This document shows, piece after piece, positions 1 through 5,967 of a stretch of 12,994 nt of DNA. Below the pieces are notes generated by a model, which ran no database searches, was not told the DNA's origin, and was given only the letters and a program-made list of their open reading frames with translations. The first letter of the stretch is position 1, and each line of letters begins with the position of its first letter. The DNA is taken from positions 1 through 12,994 of the forward strand of contig JAUSPK010000238.1 of assembly GCA_030655735.1 (NCBI GenBank). The letters are read 5' to 3'. The DNA is from Syntrophales bacterium. GTDB taxonomy: Bacteria; Desulfobacterota; Syntrophia; Syntrophales; UBA2210. Made by a program: the position numbers and the translations under genes.

Positions 1-1
1 A

Positions 2-262
2 AAAAAGAAATCAAGGCCCGCGGGGCCGAGAAAACTGTCATTCAAGGAGGCACGCGAATTGGAGAGCCTGCCACAGAAGATCGAGGCTATGGAGACCGAA
101 CAGCAGGAACTGTATGCCTCCATGGCAGATTCCTCATTCTATCAGCGGGAAGGCGCGATCATCAATCAGGCCAAGGCAAGGGTTGAAGAGCTGGAGCAGT
201 CCCTGACCATGGCGTATGAGCGGTGGACGGAGCTGGAGGCTCTCAGCCCGGATGGCAAATAA
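2..262 (+). CDS. uup: ABC-F ATPase of the Uup type, C-terminal part (5' end outside window)
   Basis: The open frame enters from the left edge and ends at TAA 260-262, giving the last 86 residues. It begins with basic residues and then KLSFKEARELESLPQKIEAM, which resembles the start of the C-terminal coiled-coil domain of Uup-type ABC-F ATPases. The rest is charged, heptad-like and alpha-helical (ELYASMADSSFYQREG, then KARVEELEQSLTMAYERWTELEAL), as expected for the DNA/ribosome-binding coiled coil that follows the second ATPase domain. Family knowledge: ABC-F proteins are soluble twin-ATPase proteins that act on ribosomes; Uup is also linked to branched-DNA and transposon precise-excision phenotypes. 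The ATPase motifs lie outside the window, so the assignment rests on the tail alone. A TTG at 59 is an internal leucine codon and not a start. Confidence 0.75.
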   Translation, partial: KKKSRPAGPRKLSFKEARELESLPQKIEAMETEQQELYASMADSSFYQREGAIINQAKARVEELEQSLTMAYERWTELEALSPDGK

Positions 263-435
263 TTTTTGTCTGAGGCCTTTGAACGGCCGGTATCGCTATG
301 ACAATTGACAAAATAAGAATCATCTGACAAGTGCCATACACACGAGCTGAAATTCCGCCGCGCTCCATTTCCGCAGGTGATGGATAGTGTTAGGCGGCAC
401 CCGGACCGAATCCGGGGGATAGGGAGGATTTTCAT
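263..435 (+). other. Intergenic region between uup and the YaiI-family gene, with a hairpin before the ribosome binding site
   Basis: No gene is seen in these 173 bases. A TTGACA lies at 305-310 but no acceptable -10 follows at normal spacing. A short hairpin is visible: CCCGGA (400-405), loop CCGAA, TCCGGG (411-416). It ends four bases before the strong ribosome binding site AGGGAGG (421-427) of the next gene. No U-rich terminator follows uup, so the next gene may be read through from uup. Whether the hairpin modulates translation is speculation. Confidence 0.4.
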
Positions 436-903
436 TTGCTGCACATCTTTATAGATGCCGATGCGTGTCCTGTTAAACAGGAGGTGTACCGTGTCGCAGG
501 CCGGTATCGTCTTGATGTCACGTTGGTGGCCAACTCCTGGATGCGAATTCCGAAAGAGCGAGGAATTGCACTCGAAGTTGTAGAGGACGGATTTGACGTG
601 GCCGATGATTGGATTGTCGAACACGTGCAACCTGACGACATCGTGATCACCGCTGATATTCCCCTTGCCAGCCGCTGCCTGAAGAAGGGCGCACATGCAA
701 TTGGTACAACCGGGAAGCCGTTCACGGAGGCCAGCATCGGTCAGGTCGTCGCGACTCGGGACCTGTTGTCAGAACTTCGTGAGGCAGGAGCGGTAACGGG
801 CGGCCCGCCGCCCCTGCAGAAGCGTGACCGTTCACGGTTTCTTCAGCAACTCGACGAGGTGATTCAATCAATCCTCCGTAAACAACCGTCTAATTCCACC
901 TGA
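436..903 (+). CDS. yaiI: YaiI/YqxD family protein (UPF0178, DUF188)
   Basis: A 155-residue protein of the usual family length. The N-terminus carries the family hallmark IFIDADACPVK (residues 4-14), an acidic cluster typical of PIN/NYN-like nuclease folds, followed by VANSW and the conserved ADIPLASRCLKKGAHAIG segment (about residues 74-91). The C-terminal GGPPPLQKRDRSRF stretch is also typical. The start is TTG at 436, placed 8 nt after an AGGGAGG ribosome binding site; the next residues (LHIFIDADACP) match where family members begin. The biochemical function of this widespread family is not established to my knowledge; the acidic residues suggest a metal-dependent nuclease-like fold, which is inference. 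It lies on the same strand as the uup remnant and converges with higA, with 117 bp between the two stop codons and no obvious terminator there. Confidence 0.9.
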   Translation: MLHIFIDADACPVKQEVYRVAGRYRLDVTLVANSWMRIPKERGIALEVVEDGFDVADDWIVEHVQPDDIVITADIPLASRCLKKGAHAIGTTGKPFTEASIGQVVATRDLLSELREAGAVTGGPPPLQKRDRSRFLQQLDEVIQSILRKQPSNST

Positions 904-1020
904 CAAGGCTCATTCGTTCGACGTAAAAGGGAGAAGGTCTGTGGTTCGGGCGTGAAGGGGAGTTAGACTGGTGCGGAGCGCCGCTTACACTGGCGGTTTC
1001 ACGAGGGGAGATTCGATGGT

Positions 1021-1308
1021 TCAGGCAGCCTCTATCCTTCTTAAGTGGTCAACAGTGACGGTCTTTTTTGCTCTCCACAGGTCATACTGAAGCTGGAGCC
1101 TCAACCACCCTTCCGGTGAGCGTCCAAAAACCTTTGAAAGCCTCAGAGACATTTCAGGACTGATGCCCGACCTGCCGTTCAAAAGCATTGAGAGGGTTTT
1201 TCTGGTAACACCCAGGGATTCCGCCGCCTGAGTCACGGTCAAATTGAGCGGCTCAATACAGAACTCCTTTATTATTTCACCGGGATGCGGTGGATTATGC
1301 ATGGACAT
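1021..1308 (-). CDS. higA: HigA-family antitoxin, XRE-type helix-turn-helix
   Basis: A 95-residue DNA-binding antitoxin. MHNPPHPGEIIKEFCIEPLN (residues 3-22) is the signature opening of HigA/VapI-type addiction-module antidotes. It is followed by a helix-turn-helix of the Cro/XRE class (TVTQAAESLGVTRKTLSMLL, about 24-43) and the typical NGRSGISPEMSLRLSKVFG segment. Family knowledge: HigA neutralises the HigB mRNA interferase and represses its own operon as a dimer. The ATG at 1308 is preceded by an AAGGGGG ribosome binding site (1315-1321) that overlaps the higB stop codon, so translation of the two genes is probably coupled. A second ATG at 1302 is possible. The gene follows higB by 11 nt, in the toxin-first order characteristic of hig modules. 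Confidence 0.93.
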   Translation of the reverse strand: MSMHNPPHPGEIIKEFCIEPLNLTVTQAAESLGVTRKTLSMLLNGRSGISPEMSLRLSKVFGRSPEGWLRLQLQYDLWRAKKTVTVDHLRRIEAA

Positions 1309-1319
1309 GATATACCCCC

Positions 1320-1598
1320 TTAATGGTAGTCTTCATAATTTACTTCGAAAACATCCCCTTTTTGCAGTTTAAATGTCACACGCCAGTTGCCGGTTACCTG
1401 CACCGACCACGTTCCCTTTCTTTTACCTTTCAGCTCATGCAGCCTGAGGCCTGGCAAATCCATGTCATCAAGGGTCTCGGCCGTTTCAAGGAGTGCCAGA
1501 ATTCGCCTCAGGCGCGCTACATGTTCCTGTTTGACACCAGAGGAGATGCTGGCTTCAAATAGTTTTTTTAGTCCTTTATGTTTGAAATCTTGTATCAT
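1320..1598 (-). CDS. higB: HigB-family toxin (RelE/ParE superfamily mRNA interferase)
   Basis: A 92-residue toxin of standard family length. The opening MIQDFKHKGLKKLFE and the closing VNYEDYH are hallmarks of HigB of the Proteus Rts1 type. Residues known to matter in that family are visible at matching positions: His54, Lys57, Arg73 and the terminal Asp90-Tyr91-His92, so the toxin appears catalytically intact. Family knowledge: HigB binds the ribosomal A site and cleaves mRNA during translation. The ATG at 1598 lies only 8 nt downstream of a strong -10 element (1607-1612), so an mRNA made from that promoter would have almost no leader and no Shine-Dalgarno sequence. higB starts 33 bp after the aroC stop on the same strand, so readthrough from the aro operon is also possible. 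Confidence 0.93.
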   Translation of the reverse strand: MIQDFKHKGLKKLFEASISSGVKQEHVARLRRILALLETAETLDDMDLPGLRLHELKGKRKGTWSVQVTGNWRVTFKLQKGDVFEVNYEDYH

Positions 1599-1606
1599 CC
1601 GGCCAT

Positions 1607-1635
1607 ATTGTAACCAGATACGTAACAGGTGTCAA
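1607..1635 (-). promoter_or_regulatory. Sigma70-type promoter of higBA overlapping the aroC stop codon
   Basis: On the - strand a perfect TTGACA (-35, 1635-1630) is followed by a 17-nt spacer and TACAAT (-10, 1612-1607; one mismatch to TATAAT). The TGA stop of aroC (1634-1632) is contained within the -35 hexamer. The expected start of transcription is near 1600, one or two bases before the higB ATG, which predicts a leaderless or near-leaderless toxin message. This is read directly from sequence; promoter activity is inferred. Confidence 0.8.
1614..1629. promoter_or_regulatory. Imperfect palindrome between -35 and -10, candidate HigA operator
   Basis: CCAGATACGTAACAGG matches its own reverse complement at 12 of 16 positions (CCnGnTACGTAnCnGG), centred on TACGTA. 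It fills almost exactly the spacer between the -35 and -10 of the higBA promoter. An XRE-family dimer bound here would block RNA polymerase, which fits known HigA autorepression. Assignment to HigA is inference from position and symmetry. Confidence 0.6.
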
Positions 1636-2699
1636 GAGGAAAGGATGGTACCTGTCCCCCTGTGTCTCAGCAGATGATCCGCAAGGGTTATGGCGACCAT
1701 GGCCTCACAGACGGGGATGATGCGCGGGATGACGCAGACATCGTGTCTCCCTTTGACCTGTATGGTCGCCGGTTTCCCGTGCAGGTTGACGGTCTGCTGC
1801 TCCTTTTCGATGGAGGCGATCGGCTTACAGGCCACCCTGATAACGATCTCGTCGCCGTTGGTGATCCCGGCCAGTACCCCTCCCGCGTTGTTCGTTGCGA
1901 ATCCGTCCGGTGTTATGGGGTCGTTGCACGCGGAGCCTGACATCCGCGCCGCCTCGAATCCCGCCCCGATTTCCACCCCCTTCACCGTCCCGATGCTCAT
2001 CAGTGCCCTGGCAAGGTCGGCGTCGATCTTGTCGAACACAGGTTCTCCCAAGCCCGAAGGGCATCCCCTGACCAGGATCTCCACGATCCCGCCGAGGGAA
2101 TCGCCCGTCTTGCGTGCCTCTTCTATCCGGGCCTCCATCTTCCGTGTTGCCTTGCTGTCGGGGCACAGGAGGCCGCCCGGCTCAATCTTGGCTGGTGTCC
2201 CGCCTTCAGCGGGAATGCCGCCCAGTTCCCTGGTATAGGCGATGATCTCGATCCCTTCGCGGTCGAGTATCTTCCGGGCGATGGCCCCCGCGGCCACGCG
2301 AGCCGCGGTCTCACGGCCGGAGGCACGGCCGCCTCCGCGGTGGTCACGGATTCCGTATTTCTTCTGGTAGGTGATATCACCGTGTCCCGGCCTGAAGAGA
2401 TCGCTGATCGGATCGTAATCACCGCTTGCGGCGTCCAGGTTGTGTATGATCAGAGAGATAGGCGTTCCGGTGGTTTTTCCCTCGAAGGTGCCGGAGAGGA
2501 TTTCCACCCGGTCGTCTTCCCGGCGTGTTGAGCTAGCCGCCCCGCGCCCCGGTCTCCTCCGGTCCAGCTCTTTCTGAATGTCCCGTTCCGCGAGGACAAT
2601 ATTCGGCGGGCATCCGTCGACGACCGCTCCGATGGCCTTTCCGTGTGATTCCCCCCAGGTCGTTACCCTGAAGAGCGTTCCGATGGTATTTCCTGACAT
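1632..2699 (-). CDS. aroC: Chorismate synthase
   Basis: A 355-residue enzyme that converts 5-enolpyruvylshikimate-3-phosphate to chorismate with reduced FMN, the seventh and last shikimate-pathway step. Family signatures are clear: MSGNTIGTLFRVTTWGESHG at the start (with the conserved GESHG at 16-20), RRRPGRGAASSTRREDD, RPGHGDITYQKKYGIRDHRGGGRAS near residues 102-127, and the AGGVLAGITNGDEIVIRVACKP region. The start at 2699 is supported by AAGGAG shortly upstream and by the near-universal N-terminus. It overlaps the 3' end of aroK by 37 nt and is the last gene of the aro operon. The tail after LADHLLRHR (GTGTILSS) is encoded by a stretch containing GGGGGACAGGTACC and may be non-native (see findings). 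Confidence 0.98.
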   Translation of the reverse strand: MSGNTIGTLFRVTTWGESHGKAIGAVVDGCPPNIVLAERDIQKELDRRRPGRGAASSTRREDDRVEILSGTFEGKTTGTPISLIIHNLDAASGDYDPISDLFRPGHGDITYQKKYGIRDHRGGGRASGRETAARVAAGAIARKILDREGIEIIAYTRELGGIPAEGGTPAKIEPGGLLCPDSKATRKMEARIEEARKTGDSLGGIVEILVRGCPSGLGEPVFDKIDADLARALMSIGTVKGVEIGAGFEAARMSGSACNDPITPDGFATNNAGGVLAGITNGDEIVIRVACKPIASIEKEQQTVNLHGKPATIQVKGRHDVCVIPRIIPVCEAMVAITLADHLLRHRGTGTILSS

Positions 2700-3223
2700 G
2701 TCTGCTCCTTTTTTAAGAAATCACAGATAGCATCCGTTATCGAGTCGATGCCTTTTTGCGAGGTATCGATGGTCAGGGCAGCCAGCTGGCGATAGACCGG
2801 CTCCCTTTCCTGTATGATCAGGGCCGTCTGTGCTTCGAGATCGCCGTCGGAGAGGGGAGGGCGCTGGTCGCTGCTCTTCCGGTCCGCGAGCATCCGCTCC
2901 ATGATCGTCTTCACATCGGCGGTCAGCCAGACGAACAGTCCCTTGTCCCTCATGGCCTCCCTGTTTTCGGGATCTTCAAACGCCCCTCCTCCGGGAGCGA
3001 TGATGGTGCCCTCCATCAATGAGAGCCATCTGATCACATCCTTTTCCTGTCGGCGGAAGAGGGCCCACCCCCCTTTCCGTACGATCTCGCCGACCGACAT
3101 CCCCGCCTTCCGAACGACCAGATCATCGGTGTCGAGGAAGGGCAGGTCGAGCCTCTTGGAAAGTTTTTTCCCGACGGAGGACTTCCCCGTGCAGCGGTAT
3201 CCGATAAGAATGATATTCTTCAT
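2663..3223 (-). CDS. aroK: Shikimate kinase
   Basis: A 186-residue P-loop kinase that phosphorylates shikimate at O3. Visible motifs: Walker A GYRCTGKS (8-15), the shikimate-binding DTDD (Asp31 and Asp33), FRRQE (Arg57/58), APGGGAF (76-82, the substrate-binding glycine loop) and the LID with DQRPPL (119-124). The open frame continues upstream, but the ATG at 3223 is chosen because MKNIILIGYRCTGKS places the P-loop at the normal distance and because this ATG forms a 4-nt ATGA overlap with the aroA stop. The 3' end (KKEQTCQEIPSERSSG) runs 37 nt into aroC, and the ribosome binding site of aroC lies inside aroK, pointing to coupled translation. Confidence 0.96.
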   Translation of the reverse strand: MKNIILIGYRCTGKSSVGKKLSKRLDLPFLDTDDLVVRKAGMSVGEIVRKGGWALFRRQEKDVIRWLSLMEGTIIAPGGGAFEDPENREAMRDKGLFVWLTADVKTIMERMLADRKSSDQRPPLSDGDLEAQTALIIQEREPVYRQLAALTIDTSQKGIDSITDAICDFLKKEQTCQEIPSERSSG

Positions 3224-4485
3224 GTGTAAAGCCGCTCCAGTTCCTCCCAGAAGTTCGGGAATGATTTGCTGACACACGTCTCGTCTTTGATCTCCATCCC
3301 CTCCACCGCGAGTCCGGCCACGGCGAAGCTCATGGCGACGCGGTGGTCGTCGTAAGTCTCGATCCGAGCGCCGTGAGGGGTACCCCCGTTGATAACGAGT
3401 CCGTCTTCCCTCTCCTGGGCATCGATCCCGGTCCGGTTTAGCTCCGTGACAAGGGCCGCTATCCGATCGCTCTCCTTTAGGCGCAGGTGCGAGACGTTGC
3501 TGATTACGGTTCGCCCGGGCCTGAAGGCCGACAGGATGGCGAGTGTCGGAACCATATCGGGCATGTGCGCCATATCGAACCGGTAGCCGCCGGTATGCAT
3601 GGTATCCCCCGTGACCTCAACCCAGTCTGGCCCCCTCAGAACGCGGCAGCCCAGCTGTTCCATGATCTTCAAGAGACCGATATCTCCCTGGGGCGTATCG
3701 GGGTTGATATTCAGGACCCGCACCTTTCCCTTGCAGATGGCCGCCGCCAGAAAAAAGTAGGAGGCGCTGGATACGTCGCTTTCGATGGAATACTCCCGCC
3801 CCGCGTATTTTTGCCGGGCCTGAACGATGTATTCATCTGTTTTTTTCTTTATCACGTCCACCCCAAAGTGATGCATCACCCCCGTGGTCATATCGATGTA
3901 GGGCAGGGAAGCGGTCGACCCCCGCAATTCTACGACCATGTCCTCTCTCGCGTAGGGGGCGCTGATCAGGAGGGAGGAGATATACTGGCTGCTGTGGGCA
4001 TCGGTAAAGATCGCCCTGCCGCCCGGAAGGCCTCCGCCCTGAATAGTGACAGGCGGACAGCCGTTGCCCTCTTTGCTGCGGCAGGTGGCCCCCATCCCCT
4101 GGAGGGCGTCGAGGAGCGGTTGCAGGGGTCGCTTTCTGAGCCGGTCGTTTCCATCCAGTGTGATCTCGCTCGCGGAGAGAGAAACCAATGTCGTGAGAAA
4201 TCTCAGGGCGGTGCCGTTGTTTCCCAGGAAGAGTTTCTTTCCGGGATTCTGTATGATTCCCCCCGTACCGGTGACAGTGATATCGGTGCTGTCGACCAGG
4301 ATAACGGCGCCGAGGGACCGGAGGGCCTCTGTCAGGTGGCTCGTATCGTCGGATATCAGGGCACCTCTCAGAAGGGATTCCCCTTCGGCCAGCGAGGCGA
4401 TGATGAGGGCCCTCTGGGTGTAGCTCTTCGAGCCGGGGACCCTGACGGTCGCGTCAAGCTTTTTCAGTGTTTTAATCGGTCTCAT
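3220..4485 (-). CDS. aroA: 5-enolpyruvylshikimate-3-phosphate synthase (EPSP synthase)
   Basis: A 421-residue enzyme that transfers the enolpyruvyl group of PEP to shikimate-3-phosphate. The two-domain inside-out alpha/beta barrel is recognisable from VPGSKSYTQRAL (16-27), LFLGNNGTALRFLTTL (85-100), DGNDRLRKRPLQPLLDAL, the SHLRLKESDRI motif and YDDHRVAMSFAVAGLA near the C-terminus. In the PEP/glyphosate loop, the position of E. coli Pro101 is Phe96 here (GTALRF), and Gly96 of E. coli is retained as Gly91. The stop overlaps the aroK start (ATGA) and the start overlaps the end of aroE by 14 nt. The class I/II label is uncertain; it lacks the typical class I AMRP sequence. Confidence 0.97.
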   Translation of the reverse strand: MRPIKTLKKLDATVRVPGSKSYTQRALIIASLAEGESLLRGALISDDTSHLTEALRSLGAVILVDSTDITVTGTGGIIQNPGKKLFLGNNGTALRFLTTLVSLSASEITLDGNDRLRKRPLQPLLDALQGMGATCRSKEGNGCPPVTIQGGGLPGGRAIFTDAHSSQYISSLLISAPYAREDMVVELRGSTASLPYIDMTTGVMHHFGVDVIKKKTDEYIVQARQKYAGREYSIESDVSSASYFFLAAAICKGKVRVLNINPDTPQGDIGLLKIMEQLGCRVLRGPDWVEVTGDTMHTGGYRFDMAHMPDMVPTLAILSAFRPGRTVISNVSHLRLKESDRIAALVTELNRTGIDAQEREDGLVINGGTPHGARIETYDDHRVAMSFAVAGLAVEGMEIKDETCVSKSFPNFWEELERLYT

Positions 4486-5290
4486 CTCTCAGTCTTTCCA
4501 GTACGACTCGTTTCATGAGGTCCGTTGGGGGCTGCAGGCCCGTCCATATCCGTATCTGCTGAGCTCCCTGGTGGACAAACATCGTAGCGCCCGAAATAGT
4601 CTGGCACCCCGCCCCAGCCGCATCCTTCAGGAGCCGTGTCTCCAGGGGATTGTAGATGGTATCCATGACCCATTCGAACCGTTCGAGCGTGTCCGCTCTC
4701 ACCGGTGATGCATCCGTATCCGGGAACATCCCCACCGGCGTCGTATTGATCAGGCAGTCCCCCGTTACTGCTTGTATCTGATCGAGGGGATGGAAGTCGC
4801 AACCTAACTCTTTCGCGACCTGCTGGCCCTTCTCCGTCGTCCGGTTCACAACGGTGGGGATTCCCCCTTCATGGAGGATGCCGTAGACGGCGGCCCTCGC
4901 GGCCCCTCCCGCGCCCAGGACGGTGAATCTCTTCCCCTTGATCTCTAGTGCCTCGCTCAGGGCGCAAACGAGACCGATCCAGTCGGTGTTGTCCCCCTGC
5001 AGCCCTCCGTCCGTACGTGTGACGGTGTTCACCGCTCCAATCCGTGCGGCGCTGTCGCTGACCGCGTCAAGGTACGGCATAATCCCGGTCTTGTGGGGGA
5101 TCGTGATACTCGCCCCTCTGATATCCATCTTCTCCATCTTTCCCGGTATATCCCGGGCATCTTCCACGCGCAGCGCCCGGTAAGAGGCATCGATCTTCAT
5201 CTCCCTGAATGCCGCTCCGAGCATCAGGGGTGAGAGACTCTGTGCCACAGGGTTGCCGAAGAGGGCAAATGTTTGTGAATCGTTTTTCAT
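4472..5290 (-). CDS. aroE: Shikimate dehydrogenase (NADP+)
   Basis: A 272-residue enzyme that reduces 3-dehydroshikimate to shikimate. Motifs: FGNPVAQSLSP (11-21, substrate binding), SITIPHK with catalytic Lys67, AVNT (86-89), GDNTDW with catalytic Asp103, the nucleotide loop GAGGAARA (126-133), NRT (149-151), whose arginine typically selects NADP, and GATMFVHQGAQQ near the C-terminus. A longer open frame runs upstream to 5572, but that part is aroD in another frame. The ATG at 5290 is chosen because MKNDSQTFALFGNPV fits the family start and because it forms an ATGA overlap with the aroD stop. Confidence 0.97.
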   Translation of the reverse strand: MKNDSQTFALFGNPVAQSLSPLMLGAAFREMKIDASYRALRVEDARDIPGKMEKMDIRGASITIPHKTGIMPYLDAVSDSAARIGAVNTVTRTDGGLQGDNTDWIGLVCALSEALEIKGKRFTVLGAGGAARAAVYGILHEGGIPTVVNRTTEKGQQVAKELGCDFHPLDQIQAVTGDCLINTTPVGMFPDTDASPVRADTLERFEWVMDTIYNPLETRLLKDAAGAGCQTISGATMFVHQGAQQIRIWTGLQPPTDLMKRVVLERLRDETD

Positions 5291-5967
5291 GTCCCAAGTA
5301 TCCTGAATATCTCCTGCATCTCCGAGGCGGCCAGCTGCCCCGGGGCGGACTCCTGCCCCTCCTCGAGGGAGGCAAAGCTCAGATACGAACCGGAGAGGGG
5401 CGCCATGATCCGGCTTATTTTTCCCTTGTCCCCCATGCAGTGGGCGATGATGTCCTGCCCCTTCCTTCGCGACCAACCAATCAACTTCAGTATCTTTAGA
5501 TTGTCTTCCATAGAGTCGGCGAAGGTGGCGATCTTGACGATGTCGGCGCCCCTCCCGACGCAACGGTTGCATATTCCCTGGAGCGTCCGGTAAGGGGGAG
5601 TTCTGTTAAAATCGTGGTGAGAGACGATCAGTTTCGTTCGACCGCTCCCCTGTCGTATCTCTTCCAGCAGCGTATCCGCGAAGATTGCATGGGTGCTCAG
5701 TTCCACATCGACAAGGTCGGCCTCCAGTCGGACGGCCTCGCACAGCAGGGCGATCCGTTCCCTCTCATCCCCCGCGAACCTCCCCCCTTCCTCTTTTCTG
5801 CGCGCGGTGACAAGGACCGGCCCCTTCTTTGCGGAGAGCAGTTTTTTGAGGTTCACCCCTCCGATTGAGTCAGCCCTCAGCTCCACGAGATCGGCCAGGC
5901 GAAAAGAGGCATCCATCCTTTCCAGCGCCTCCTCATTCGTTTTTGCGACAACAGAGATACAGATCAT
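5287..5967 (-). CDS. aroD: 3-dehydroquinate dehydratase, type I
   Basis: A 226-residue Schiff-base type I dehydroquinase that dehydrates 3-dehydroquinate to 3-dehydroshikimate. Active-site features are visible: VELRAD (28-33, substrate-binding Glu29 and Arg31), SHHDF with the general base His118, and VKIATFA with the Schiff-base Lys145. The C-terminal APLSGSYLSFASLEEGQESAPGQL loop contains the expected Ser/Gln ligands. The frame extends upstream to 6042 inside pheA; the ATG at 5967 is chosen because MICISVVAKT begins the first barrel strand and because it overlaps the pheA stop as ATGA. Slightly shorter than E. coli AroD (about 250), which is normal for the compact bacterial and archaeal forms. 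Confidence 0.97.
   Translation of the reverse strand: MICISVVAKTNEEALERMDASFRLADLVELRADSIGGVNLKKLLSAKKGPVLVTARRKEEGGRFAGDERERIALLCEAVRLEADLVDVELSTHAIFADTLLEEIRQGSGRTKLIVSHHDFNRTPPYRTLQGICNRCVGRGADIVKIATFADSMEDNLKILKLIGWSRRKGQDIIAHCMGDKGKISRIMAPLSGSYLSFASLEEGQESAPGQLAASEMQEIFRILGT

Noticed and set aside
305..340. TTGACA at 305-310 as a promoter for the YaiI-family gene
   Set aside because: No reasonable -10 at 15-19 nt spacing; the nearest AT-rich hexamer (CATACA) is about 24 nt away.
166..737. Two - strand open frames opposite the YaiI-family gene
   Set aside because: They overlap each other and the clear family match on the + strand, and show no recognisable domain.
904..1020. Terminator between the convergent YaiI-family gene and higA
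   Set aside because: Only four-base GC complementarities without U-runs are visible on either strand.
1690..2238. 182-codon + strand open frame opposite aroC
   Set aside because: Antisense shadow of a strongly conserved gene; no ribosome binding site or domain evidence.
3224..3277. 18-codon N-terminal extension of aroK
   Set aside because: It would place the P-loop too far from the N-terminus and lies within aroA; the ATG at 3223 fits both family and operon pattern.
3487..4518. 343-codon open frame on the + strand opposite aroA
   Set aside because: It is the antisense shadow of aroA in GC-rich sequence; the translation is low in complexity of recognisable domains, while the - strand frame is an unmistakable EPSP synthase.
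5291..5572. N-terminal extension of aroE by 94 codons
   Set aside because: The extension is aroD read in another frame; the ATG at 5290 matches the family start and the ATGA overlap pattern.
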